Source: an uncultured Bacteroidales bacterium
GTDB lineage: Bacteria > Bacteroidota > Bacteroidia > Bacteroidales > Bacteroidaceae
Length of the DNA: 46,182 bases
NCBI GenBank assembly: GCA_947303715.1
Contig: CAMYYY010000020.1
Coordinates: 1 to 46,182, forward strand
Reading direction: 5' to 3'
In this document: positions 33,227 to 41,682 of the stretch, in pieces
Numbering within the stretch: position 1 is the stretch's first letter
How the letters are laid out: each line of letters opens with the position of its first letter
Position numbers and translations under genes: made by a program
Notes under the pieces: generated by a model
Told to the model about the DNA's origin: nothing
The model's input: the letters and a program-made list of their open reading frames with translations, nothing else
Database searches by the model: none

Positions 33227-35485
33227 ATGTATAACATTATCCAACTCAACAAGAAAGAAGTACAGGAACTGCAAGAAATTGCCGCAGAATTCAACATCAA
33301 GAACGCCAAATCATTCGAAAAGCGCGACCTTATCTACCAGATTCTCGATGCGCAAGCCATAGCCGGTTCCCAGAAAGCTGCCGAAAAAGAGGCTGCTGCT
33401 GAAAAGAAACAACGCAACCGCATCAACAAGACGGGCACCATCAGCAAAGTCTATTCAGCCAATCAGGACAAAGGCAAGAAATTTGACGAAATTCCCCAAA
33501 CCGTAGCCAAACCCATGGAACAGCAGAAAGCTCAACCCGCAGAGAGCAACAGCAATAAACCTGAAGCGACAACTGAAGGAGCAGCAAAACAAGAGAAGAA
33601 ACAGAATGCCGAACCGCAGAAGAAGAACGACGCTCAGCCGAAGGCTGAAGAGCCCAAGCAGGAGATGAAAACTCCGGAAGGAGCCCCCTCGACTTCTGTC
33701 GATGCAGAGGCGGCCCAGCCCAAGAAACGTCGCGGTCGCAAGCCAAAGGCCCTTGTCGAAGCAGAGAAAGCCGCTGCTGCCGCAAAAGAACAGGCAACGG
33801 CTACTGACACGCCTGTTCACAACGAGGCCGACTTTGTGCCCATCGAGGACATGCCTTCTGAAGCTGCTGCACTTCCTACGGAGCTTATTGACAAGTTTGA
33901 ACAGACCAAGTTAGAAGAGCCGCAAGCCAAATCCGGTCGTGGGAGGAAAAAGAAAAAGGCTGCCCAGCCTGCTGGCAATGCCGGCAATACGGGCAACGTC
34001 CCCACCCTTTTTGGCGACGAAATGACTATGGAGGCTACGGAAGACGAAGAGAATGCCCCCGTTCAGGAAACAGGTGTACCGTCATCTGCCCAGCATGAAA
34101 AACCAGCCAAGCCGGAATCTGGCGAAGCCAACCGTCCGCAGTCCCTCCGCCGCATGGACACGCAACAGCGTATCCTCGAAGCAGAGCGACGCTTGCAGGA
34201 GCGCCAAGGGCGCATCGACGAAGAGGAGCGACGTCTGCAAGAACAGGAGCGACGTGCTCAAGAAAAGGAGGAGCGCCGCCAACAGGAGCAGCAACGCCAG
34301 GAGCAGGAACGTCAGGCCAAGCTGGAAGAGGAGAAGCGCAAGGCTGAGATGGAACGTCTGTACGACTTTGGCGACAGAATCAAGTGTATGGGCGTACTGG
34401 AAATCCTGCCCGACAACTTCGGCCTGCTCCGCTCGTCCGACTACAACTATCTCCCTTCGCCCGACGACGTCTACGTCTCGCAAAACCAAATCAAACACTA
34501 CGGCCTTAAAACAGGCGATGTCGTCGAAGGCGTTATCCGTCCCGCTAAAGAGGGAGAGAAGTACTTCCCGCTATCTTACATTGAAAAGATTAATGGTCTG
34601 GAGCCCGAAATCGTGCGCGACCGTGTTCCCTTCGAGCACCTCACGCCCCTCTTCCCTGATGAGAAGTTCCAGCTCTGCACGGGAAACAACGACAACCTAT
34701 CCGCCCGCGTCGTCGACCTCTTCTCGCCCATCGGCAAGGGCCAGCGCGGCCTTATCGTCGCCCAACCCAAGACGGGTAAGACCATCCTGCTGAAGGACAT
34801 CGCCAACGCTATTGCTGCCAACCATCCTGAGGTTTACATGATGGTGCTGCTTATCGACGAACGTCCTGAGGAAGTAACGGATATGGCGCGAAGCGTCAAT
34901 GCCGAAGTTATTGCCTCCACTTTCGACGAGCCTGCCGAGCGTCACGTGAAGATTGCCGGCATCGTGCTGGAGAAAGCCAAGCGTATGGTGGAGTGCGGAC
35001 ACGACGTCGTCATCTTCCTCGACTCCATCACCCGTCTTGCACGTGCCTACAATACGGTAGCTCCCGCTTCAGGCAAAGTGCTGTCTGGTGGTGTTGATGC
35101 CAATGCCCTCCATAAGCCCAAGCGCTTCTTTGGCGCCGCTCGCAACATCGAGAATGGCGGCTCGCTCACCATCATCGCCACAGCCCTCATCGACACGGGC
35201 AGCAAGATGGACGAGGTTATCTTCGAGGAATTCAAGGGCACGGGCAATATGGAATTGCAGCTCGACCGCACCCTCAGCAACAAGCGCATCTTCCCTGCTG
35301 TCAACATCATGGCCTCCAGTACACGACGCGATGATTTGCTGCACGACCAGGATACGCTCAACCGCATGTGGATTCTGCGCAAATACCTCTCGGACATGAA
35401 TCCCATCGAAGCAATGGACTTCGTCAAAGGCCGTTTGGAGGACACGAAATCCAACGAAGAGTTCCTTTTAAGCATGAATTCCTAA
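33227..35485 (+). CDS. rho: Transcription termination factor Rho with long disordered insert
   Basis: This Rho has 752 residues; the classical form has about 420. Residues 1-45 are the usual N-terminal helical domain ([20 protein letters not shown]). Residues about 46-375 are a low-complexity insert: first A/K/E/P/Q-rich with KKRRGRKPK and [12 protein letters not shown], then a charged coiled coil ([20 protein letters not shown]). The RNA-binding cold-shock domain starts near 378 ([20 protein letters not shown]). The ATPase has Walker [27 protein letters not shown], Walker [16 protein letters not shown] and [11 protein letters not shown]. Long inserts are known in Bacteroidota Rho, and one in B. 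thetaiotaomicron has been reported to drive phase separation; whether this one does is inference. Confidence 0.97.
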   Translation: MYNIIQLNKKEVQELQEIAAEFNIKNAKSFEKRDLIYQILDAQAIAGSQKAAEKEAAAEKKQRNRINKTGTISKVYSANQDKGKKFDEIPQTVAKPMEQQKAQPAESNSNKPEATTEGAAKQEKKQNAEPQKKNDAQPKAEEPKQEMKTPEGAPSTSVDAEAAQPKKRRGRKPKALVEAEKAAAAAKEQATATDTPVHNEADFVPIEDMPSEAAALPTELIDKFEQTKLEEPQAKSGRGRKKKKAAQPAGNAGNTGNVPTLFGDEMTMEATEDEENAPVQETGVPSSAQHEKPAKPESGEANRPQSLRRMDTQQRILEAERRLQERQGRIDEEERRLQEQERRAQEKEERRQQEQQRQEQERQAKLEEEKRKAEMERLYDFGDRIKCMGVLEILPDNFGLLRSSDYNYLPSPDDVYVSQNQIKHYGLKTGDVVEGVIRPAKEGEKYFPLSYIEKINGLEPEIVRDRVPFEHLTPLFPDEKFQLCTGNNDNLSARVVDLFSPIGKGQRGLIVAQPKTGKTILLKDIANAIAANHPEVYMMVLLIDERPEEVTDMARSVNAEVIASTFDEPAERHVKIAGIVLEKAKRMVECGHDVVIFLDSITRLARAYNTVAPASGKVLSGGVDANALHKPKRFFGAARNIENGGSLTIIATALIDTGSKMDEVIFEEFKGTGNMELQLDRTLSNKRIFPAVNIMASSTRRDDLLHDQDTLNRMWILRKYLSDMNPIEAMDFVKGRLEDTKSNEEFLLSMNS

Positions 35486-35498
35486 GCCTTTCATTGTA

Positions 35499-35586
35499 CC
35501 AAACGCGTTAGGACAGCTTACCCAACGGGTTGGGAAACCTTACCTAACGGCTTTGGACGGCTTTCCTAACGGCTTTGGACGATAAG
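35499..35586. repeat. 22-bp tandem array after rho (14-bp near-palindrome + 8-bp spacer)
   Basis: Cores at 35499 (CCAAACGCGTTAGG), 35521 (CCCAACGGGTTGGG), 35543 and 35565 (both CCTAACGGCTTTGG) are exactly 22 bp apart with 8-nt spacers such as ACAGCTTA and AAACCTTA. The sequence is unrelated to the array at 23288-23455 but the dimensions are the same. Confidence 0.85.
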
Positions 35587-35609
35587 AAAAGACTAAAACA
35601 GACAAAAGC

Positions 35610-35641
35610 GAAAGGGCCGCGACTCACGTCGAGGCCCTTTC
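35610..35641 (-). terminator. Bidirectional hairpin between rho and the DUF3127 gene
   Basis: The stem GAAAGGGCC/GGCCCTTTC has a 14-nt loop. On the minus strand a T-rich run follows (GCTTTTGTCTGTTTTAG), so it fits best as the terminator of the DUF3127 gene; it may also serve rho. Confidence 0.65.
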
Positions 35642-35713
35642 CGGTTTCTAAAAGCTTACTTTTTGGGGATGATATAATAAATTGATTACTATATCCGTTT
35701 CAAACGGCCCTTC

Positions 35714-36124
35714 TCAGAAGGGCAGGTCATCAACAGAGCCTTCACCCGGAGCCTGGGGAGCAGGTTCCGTAAAGGCAGGGGCTACAGGTGCAGTAGGAGC
35801 AGGAGCTGCCGGAGCAGCAGCCACGCCTTCAGCAGGCTGAACGGAAGTGATATTACGGTCCACCTTCCATGCACGGATGCGGTTATACCAACGTCCGTTA
35901 TACTCGCTGGCGTCGATATCAAACGAAACGGTCATCGTCTCGCCCGTCTTGATATTGAAGGAGGCTATGCGGTCCGAGCCGAAAACTTCAAAAGCCAGTT
36001 TTCGGGGAAATTGCTCATTGATGGTTTCCAACACATATTCCTGTACTTTCCACTCTGTTCCCGTTCGCTGGCTGACACCGCCGCGTTCAGGCATTACGGC
36101 AATAATTTTTCCTGTTAATTCCAT
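35714..36124 (-). CDS. DUF3127 (OB-fold) protein with SSB-like acidic tail
   Basis: This 136-residue protein matches DUF3127, a Bacteroidota family with a small OB-like fold. It starts MELTGKIIAVMPERGGVSQR and has WKVQEYVLETINEQFPRKLA, GETMTVSFDIDASEYNGRWY and NRIRAWKVDR. A flexible A/P-rich linker leads to the C-terminal GSVDDLPF, which resembles the acidic tip of single-stranded DNA-binding proteins (DDDIPF) that recruits repair partners. The tail likeness suggests ssDNA-associated work; nucleic-acid binding is inference. It faces rho and is divergent from dnaN. Confidence 0.8.
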   Translation of the reverse strand: MELTGKIIAVMPERGGVSQRTGTEWKVQEYVLETINEQFPRKLAFEVFGSDRIASFNIKTGETMTVSFDIDASEYNGRWYNRIRAWKVDRNITSVQPAEGVAAAPAAPAPTAPVAPAFTEPAPQAPGEGSVDDLPF

Positions 36125-36217
36125 ATACTTTGTCTGATTTTCGGGGCGAAATTACTGAATTTTTCTAAACGATGCTATTTTTTTCGCTGTTTTTTTCAGT
36201 TCATCCCTAAAAATGTC

Positions 36218-36225
36218 TATCTTTG
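36218..36225 (+). promoter_or_regulatory. -7 box for dnaN
   Basis: TATCTTTG is a perfect -7 box with a T-run in place of a clear -33 TTTG. The leader to ATG 36276 is about 45 nt and AT-rich. Confidence 0.6.
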
Positions 36226-36275
36226 CCGATAATATTCCTTATTAATATAACAATATTCAAATAAAAAAGCGCATT

Positions 36276-37400
36276 ATGAGATTTGTAGTTACCAGCACAG
36301 AGTTGTGCAACCGCCTTCAGTCCATCGGCCGCGTCATCAACGCCAAGAGTGCCCTGCCCATTCTGGACTGCTTCCTCTTCAACCTTGAGAGCGGCATCCT
36401 CTCCATCACGGCTTCGGACAACGAGACTACCCTTGAGACCTCGCTGCTGGTCGTTGAACACGACGGTGACGGCCGTTTTGCCATCGGGTCAAAGAACATC
36501 CTTGACGCCATTAAGGAGCTGCCCGAGCAGCCCATCGTCTTCAACGTCAACGAGAGCAACGTCGCCGTCACCATCGAATACATGAACGGTAAGTTCAGCA
36601 TGGTAGGCCAGCAGGCCGACGAGTACCCCACGCCCGCTCTGCTGGGCGAGGCTCCCGTTAGCTTCAGCATGCCTGCCGCTACGCTGTTCGACGGCATCAA
36701 CCGTACCATCTTCGCTACAGCCGACGACGAACTGCGCCCCGTGATGAATGGTATCTATTTCGACATCACTACGGAGTACGTCACCCTCGTATCCTCCGAC
36801 GGCCACAAGCTGGTGCGCAACAAACTGCTTGCCGCCAAGGGCGAGGAGAAGGCTGCTTTCATCCTGCCGAAGAAGCCCGCCAACCTGCTGAAGGGTCTGC
36901 TGGGCAAGGAGGCTGACGACATCAACATCTCGTTCGACAGCCGCAACGCCGTATTCACGCTGCCCAACCATCGTCTGGTGTGCCGCCTCATCGAGGGCCG
37001 CTACCCGAACTACAACTCCGTCATCCCCGTGAGCAACCCCTATAAGGTCACCATCAACCGTCAGGCTTTGCTGAGTGCCCTGCGCCGTGTTAGTGTCTGC
37101 TCATCTGCCAGCAGCAGCCTCGTCAAGCTCCGTCTGACGGCAGGCGAGCTTCACATCTCCGCTCAGGACCTCGACTTCGCCTCCTCTGCCGAAGAGCGCA
37201 TCGTCTGCCAGTACGACGGCGAGCCTATGAGCATCGGCTTCAAATCGACCTTCCTCATGGATATCATCAGCAACATCTCCGGCGAGGAAATCAGCGTGGA
37301 GGTCTCCGACCCCTCTCGCGCCGGCGTTATCGTCCCCACCGTACAAGAGGAGAATACCGACCTGCTGATGCTGCTCATGCCCATGATGCTCAACGACTAA
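36276..37400 (+). CDS. dnaN: DNA polymerase III beta subunit (sliding clamp)
   Basis: The 374-residue beta clamp tethers DNA polymerase III to DNA. All three clamp domains are present, beginning MRFVVTSTELCNRLQSIGRV with SALPILDCFLF. Later come GIYFDITTEYVTLVSSDGHK (the usual LVATDGHRL equivalent), RLIEGRYPNYNSVIP and the C-terminal LLMLLMPMMLND (the L-MPM-L end). Length is standard. It opens a run of DNA-metabolism genes: exonuclease, DUF4835, recN and rlmB. Confidence 0.97.
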   Translation: MRFVVTSTELCNRLQSIGRVINAKSALPILDCFLFNLESGILSITASDNETTLETSLLVVEHDGDGRFAIGSKNILDAIKELPEQPIVFNVNESNVAVTIEYMNGKFSMVGQQADEYPTPALLGEAPVSFSMPAATLFDGINRTIFATADDELRPVMNGIYFDITTEYVTLVSSDGHKLVRNKLLAAKGEEKAAFILPKKPANLLKGLLGKEADDINISFDSRNAVFTLPNHRLVCRLIEGRYPNYNSVIPVSNPYKVTINRQALLSALRRVSVCSSASSSLVKLRLTAGELHISAQDLDFASSAEERIVCQYDGEPMSIGFKSTFLMDIISNISGEEISVEVSDPSRAGVIVPTVQEENTDLLMLLMPMMLND

Positions 37401-37417
37401 AACCGTCTGCGCGTCCC

Positions 37418-38191
37418 ATGGAACTGAAACTCACCAAGCCTGTCGTCTTCTTTGACTTGGAGACGACAGGTACTTCCGTCACCAACGACCGCATCGTGGA
37501 AATCTGCCTGCTGAAGGTTTTCCCCGACGGCAAGGAGCAGGAGAAAACCTATCGCGTCAATCCCGGCATGCCCATACCGCCTGCCGCCACAGCCGTCCAC
37601 CACATTACCGACGACGACGTGCGCGACAAGCCCACCTTCGCCCAGATAGCCCGCGAGGTAGAGGCCTTTTTCGAGGGATGCGACATCGCCGGCTTCAACT
37701 CCAACCGTTTCGACGTGCCCATGCTGGCTGAGGAATTCCTGCGCGCTGGTGTCGATATCGACTTCACCCGCCCGCGCTTCATCGACGTGCAGGTCATCTT
37801 CCACAAGATGGAGCAACGCACCCTCTCAGCCGCCTACAAGTTCTACTGCGGCAAGAACCTCGACGATGCCCATTCCGCCACAGGCGACACCCGCGCCACC
37901 TACGAGGTGCTGAAAGCCCAACTCGACCGTTATGCCGACCTGCAGAACGACGTGAAGTGGCTCTCCGAGTTCACCTACTTCACCCGCAACGTCGATTTTT
38001 CCGGTTTCTTCGTCTACAACGACAAGAGTGAGGAGGTCGTCAACTTCGGCAAGTACAAAGGGCGCGTCCTGAGCGAGGTCATCAAGCGCGACCCCAGCTA
38101 CTACGACTGGATTATGAAGAACGACTTCCCCCTCAACACCAAGCAGGTGCTGACGAAAGTACGCCTTCGCGAAATCAACCCCAACAAGTAA
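37418..38191 (+). CDS. DnaQ-like 3'-5' exonuclease with C-terminal GKYKG domain
   Basis: This 257-residue DEDDh exonuclease has Exo I FFDLETTGTS (D13, E15), Exo II AGFNSNRFDVPMLAEEFL and Exo III HSATGDTRATYEVL. After about 190 residues a small C-terminal domain (NFGKYKGRVLSEVIKRDPSY, YDWIMKNDFP) resembles the DUF3820/ExoX-type tail. Such proteins are commonly annotated as polymerase III epsilon-like. It starts 17 nt after dnaN and ends 3 nt before the DUF4835 gene. Confidence 0.92.
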   Translation: MELKLTKPVVFFDLETTGTSVTNDRIVEICLLKVFPDGKEQEKTYRVNPGMPIPPAATAVHHITDDDVRDKPTFAQIAREVEAFFEGCDIAGFNSNRFDVPMLAEEFLRAGVDIDFTRPRFIDVQVIFHKMEQRTLSAAYKFYCGKNLDDAHSATGDTRATYEVLKAQLDRYADLQNDVKWLSEFTYFTRNVDFSGFFVYNDKSEEVVNFGKYKGRVLSEVIKRDPSYYDWIMKNDFPLNTKQVLTKVRLREINPNK

Positions 38192-38194
38192 CCC

Positions 38195-39124
38195 ATGCTA
38201 TTCCGCCGCCTAACCGCTGTTCTCCCCGCCCTGCTGCTGTTTGCCGCAGGGCTGATGGTGGCGTCCCCCGCCTCGTCGCAGGAGCTCGATGCCAAAGTCG
38301 TCATCAACGCATCGAAAATCCAGGGAACAGACAACTCCGTCTTCACTACGTTGGAGACGGCCATCAGCGAATTCCTCAACACGCGCAAATGGTCGAACGC
38401 CCAATACAGCAATAAGGAGAAAATCGCGTGCAGCTTCAACTTCATCGTTAACGAGTACGCCAACGAGGGAGCTTTCGATTGCGAGCTTATGGTGCAAAGC
38501 AACCGCCCCGTTTTCAACACCTCCTACAACACGGTTGTCTTCAACTTCCGCGACCCTGCCGTATCGTTCAACTACGTGGAATTCGACAAACTGGAGTTTG
38601 CCGACGATATCGTCACGAACAACCTGACTGCCGTGCTGGCCTACTACGCCTATCTCATTATCGGGCTCGACCTGGACACCTTTGCCCCCAAGGGTGGTAC
38701 GGACATCCTGCAGAAGGCCGAGAACGTCGTCAATAATGCGCAGATGCTCGATGTGGGTGGTTGGAAGGCCTACGCCGACGACAAGAACCGCCACGCCATC
38801 ATCAACGACTATATGAACGGCTCGATGGAACCCCTTCGCCAGTTGCTCTACGACTATCATCGTGGCGGATTGGACGAAATGGCACAGAACGCCGAGCGCG
38901 GACGAAGCAATATCACCACCTCCCTTGCCCTTCTGCAAAAGGCCAAGGAGAACAAGCCCCTGTCGGCCCTGCCCGGTCTATTCACCGAAATCAAACAGGA
39001 GGAGCTGCTCAACATCTACTCCAAGGGCACATCGAAGGAAAAAGAGGATGTGAGCAAAATCCTCACCAGCGTCAACCCTTCGCTCGCCAACGAGTGGGAG
39101 GAGATAAAGAAGATGAAGAACTGA
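38195..39124 (+). CDS. DUF4835 family secreted protein (PorD-like)
   Basis: This 309-residue exported protein has a signal peptide (LPALLLFAAGLMVASPASSQ). Features of DUF4835 are the start of the mature protein, ELDAKVVINASKIQGTDNSV with FTTLETAISEFLN, the ISFNFIV/ACSFNFIVNEY strand, RDPAVSFNYVEFDKLEFAD and YYAYLIIGLDLDTFAPKGGT. I recall that the family is also annotated PorD and linked to type IX secretion, which would fit porQ in this window, but I cannot confirm that here. The gene lies between the exonuclease and recN, where relatives often also carry coaBC; coaBC is absent. Confidence 0.82.
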   Translation: MLFRRLTAVLPALLLFAAGLMVASPASSQELDAKVVINASKIQGTDNSVFTTLETAISEFLNTRKWSNAQYSNKEKIACSFNFIVNEYANEGAFDCELMVQSNRPVFNTSYNTVVFNFRDPAVSFNYVEFDKLEFADDIVTNNLTAVLAYYAYLIIGLDLDTFAPKGGTDILQKAENVVNNAQMLDVGGWKAYADDKNRHAIINDYMNGSMEPLRQLLYDYHRGGLDEMAQNAERGRSNITTSLALLQKAKENKPLSALPGLFTEIKQEELLNIYSKGTSKEKEDVSKILTSVNPSLANEWEEIKKMKN

Positions 39125-39136
39125 CCCTTCTCCCCC

Positions 39137-40849
39137 ATGCTGACGTCGCTCTCCATACGGAACTACGCACTCATCGAGTCGCTTGAGATTGATTTCGAAA
39201 GCGGCTTTTCTGTTATCACAGGCGAGACCGGCGCCGGAAAATCCATCCTCCTTGGCGCCATCGGCCTGCTCTTGGGCAACCGAGCCGACAGCAGTACCGT
39301 CCGCGAAGGAGCGACAAAATGTACCATCGAGGGTTGTTTCGACCTGACGGCCTGCGACCTGCGACCCTTCTTCGACGAGAACGACATGGAGTACGACGAC
39401 GAGTGCATCATCCGCCGCGAACTCCTCTCCAGCGGCAAGAGCCGTGCCTTCGTCAACGATTCGCCTGCCTCCCTCAGCCAGCTGAAGGCGCTGGGCAGCA
39501 AGCTCATCGATATCCATTCGCAGCATCAGAACCTGCTGCTCAATTCCGAGAGTTTCCAGAGGGAAGTCCTCGACACGCTGGCGGCCAACGCAGCCGAGCG
39601 AGCCGCCTACCTCTCAGCCTATCAGGCTTTCGGCTCTGCCCAGCAGGCGCTCCGAAAAGCCGAGGCCGAACGGGAAAAGAATCGTGCCGACGAGGATTTC
39701 ATCCGTTTCCAGCTTCAGCAGTTCGACGAAGCCTGCCTGAAGGAGGGCGAGGACGAGGAACTGGAGGCCGAGCATAGCGTGCTGGAGCATGCCGAGGAGA
39801 TAAAGACCGACCTCTACGCTACCGTCGACCTGCTGACGGGCAACGAGAACAACCTTTTGGGCAACCTGAAAACCCACCTGAATACGCTCCGTAGTCTTGC
39901 AAGGAACTACGTCAAGGCTGCCGAATGGGTCGAGCGCATGGAGAGCACCTACATCGAACTGAAGGATATTGCCGAGGAGGTGGAGAGCGCTGCCGAGCGC
40001 ATTTCCTTCGACCCTGAGCGACTCACCGAGGTTGAGGAGCGGCTGAACCTTCTCTACACCCTCCAGCAGAAGCACCACGTGAAAGACCTGACAGCCCTGC
40101 TTGCCGTTGAAGCCGAACTGCGCGAGCGCATGGCCTCTATCGACAACAGCGACGACCGGATAGCCGAGCTTGCTCAAGCCCTTGCCCAAGCACAGGAAGC
40201 CCTTACCGCGACAGCAAAGGCGCTCACGGATTCACGCAAGAAAGCCGCCAAGACGGCCGAGAAGGGCATCATCGAACGCCTCCAAAGCCTGGGCATGCCC
40301 AACATCCGTTTCCAGATTGATGTTTCTCCTCGCACCACCCCCGACAGCAGCGGCATGGATGCCATCACCTTCCGCTTCTCCGCCAACAAAGGCACAGCCC
40401 TTCAGGACATCAGCGACGTGGCATCAGGCGGCGAAATCTCGCGCGTCATGCTCGCCATCAAGGCCTTGACAGCGGCTTCGCGCGGACTCCCCACCCTTAT
40501 CTTCGACGAGATTGATACGGGTATCTCCGGCCAGATTGCCGACCGCATGGGCAGCATCATGCAGGAGATGAGCGCACCAGGCCGCCAGATTATCAGCATC
40601 ACCCATCTGCCGCAAATAGCCGCCCGTGGAGCCGTCCACTACAAAGTCTGCAAGACGGAGACGGCCACAGGCACCCTTACAGCCATCAGCCGTCTGTCGG
40701 CCGACGAGCGCGTCAACGAGATTGCCTCCATGATTAGCGGCGCAACCCTTACCGAAGCCGCCATCGCCAACGCCCGCTCGCTACTGCAATTAAGTCAAAG
40801 TGCCGAAGAGACGAAAGGTCAAAAAGTTTTTCGCCCCTCAGACTCTTAA
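39137..40849 (+). CDS. recN: DNA repair protein RecN
   Basis: RecN, 570 residues, is an SMC-like ATPase that acts on double-strand breaks. It begins MLTSLSIRNYALIESLEIDF with Walker A GETGAGKSILLGA. Two coiled-coil arms (about 150-380) follow. The C-terminal half-ATPase has the signature DVASGGEISRVMLAI, Walker B LIFDEIDTGISGQIAD and the THLPQIAARG H-loop. Length is normal. The last residues (SQSAEETKGQKVFRPSDS) run into TTAGACC-type octads that fill the gap before rlmB. Confidence 0.96.
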   Translation: MLTSLSIRNYALIESLEIDFESGFSVITGETGAGKSILLGAIGLLLGNRADSSTVREGATKCTIEGCFDLTACDLRPFFDENDMEYDDECIIRRELLSSGKSRAFVNDSPASLSQLKALGSKLIDIHSQHQNLLLNSESFQREVLDTLAANAAERAAYLSAYQAFGSAQQALRKAEAEREKNRADEDFIRFQLQQFDEACLKEGEDEELEAEHSVLEHAEEIKTDLYATVDLLTGNENNLLGNLKTHLNTLRSLARNYVKAAEWVERMESTYIELKDIAEEVESAAERISFDPERLTEVEERLNLLYTLQQKHHVKDLTALLAVEAELRERMASIDNSDDRIAELAQALAQAQEALTATAKALTDSRKKAAKTAEKGIIERLQSLGMPNIRFQIDVSPRTTPDSSGMDAITFRFSANKGTALQDISDVASGGEISRVMLAIKALTAASRGLPTLIFDEIDTGISGQIADRMGSIMQEMSAPGRQIISITHLPQIAARGAVHYKVCKTETATGTLTAISRLSADERVNEIASMISGATLTEAAIANARSLLQLSQSAEETKGQKVFRPSDS

Positions 40850-40886
40850 TCCCTTCGACGCTTAGACCTTTTAGACACTTAGACCC

Positions 40887-41642
40887 ATGAATAAATCAGA
40901 CTTTATCTTTGGCATCCGCGCAGTCATCGAAGCCATTGAAGCCGGCAAGGACATCGACCGCGTACTGGTCAAAAGAGATATGCAAGGCGACCTCGCCCGA
41001 GAGTTGTTTGGCGCCCTGCGGGGAACGCAGATTCCCGTCCAGCGCGTGCCCGTCGAGAAGCTCAACCGCATCACCACCAAGAACCATCAGGGCGTAGTGG
41101 CATTCATCGCCTCCGTCACCTACCAGCACGTCGAGGACCTTGTCCCCACGCTGTTCGAGGAGGGGAAGACCCCGCTTTTCGTCATGCTCGATGGCGTGAC
41201 GGATGTGCGCAACTTCGGCGCCATCGCCCGCACGTGCGACTGCGCCTGTGCCGATGCCATCATCATCCCCACCCACGATAGCGTCAGCGCGGGAGCCGAT
41301 GCCATGAAGACCTCCGCCGGAGCACTCCACACGTTGCCCGTCTGCCGCGAGGCGAACCTTGCCACAGCCATAAAGTACCTGAAGCAATGCGGCTTCCGCA
41401 TCATCGGCGCTACGGAGAAGGGTAACCGCAACTATACCGAAGCCCACTATACCGACCCCGTCTGCCTCATCATGGGCGCCGAGGATACGGGCATCCCCAC
41501 AGAACACCTCGCCCTTTGCGACGACTGGGTAGCCATTCCCCAATACGGCCACATCGGCTCACTCAACGTCTCCGTTGCTGCCGGCATACTCATCTATGAA
41601 GCCGTCCGTCAACGGACGGAGGCTTTCTCCAAATCACTCTGA
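40887..41642 (+). CDS. rlmB: SPOUT rRNA 2'-O-methyltransferase, RlmB/TrmH family
   Basis: This 251-residue enzyme should methylate a ribose in 23S rRNA (G2251 in E. coli RlmB). It has the N-terminal substrate-binding domain (FIFGIRAVIEAIEAGKDIDR) and a SPOUT domain with motif 1 DGVTDVRNFGAIART, motif 2 IMGAEDTGIP and motif 3 IPQYGHIGSLNVSVAAGILI. It is the last of the dnaN-recN run. The exact target nucleotide is inferred from family resemblance. Confidence 0.92.
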   Translation: MNKSDFIFGIRAVIEAIEAGKDIDRVLVKRDMQGDLARELFGALRGTQIPVQRVPVEKLNRITTKNHQGVVAFIASVTYQHVEDLVPTLFEEGKTPLFVMLDGVTDVRNFGAIARTCDCACADAIIIPTHDSVSAGADAMKTSAGALHTLPVCREANLATAIKYLKQCGFRIIGATEKGNRNYTEAHYTDPVCLIMGAEDTGIPTEHLALCDDWVAIPQYGHIGSLNVSVAAGILIYEAVRQRTEAFSKSL

Positions 41643-41682
41643 CCTCTTTAATTAGTCAACGAGTCAACAAGTATTCTCCATT

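Noticed and set aside
35499..35586. CRISPR or iteron origin after rho
   Set aside because: Only four units with 8-nt spacers, no replication initiator gene nearby; chromosomal housekeeping context.
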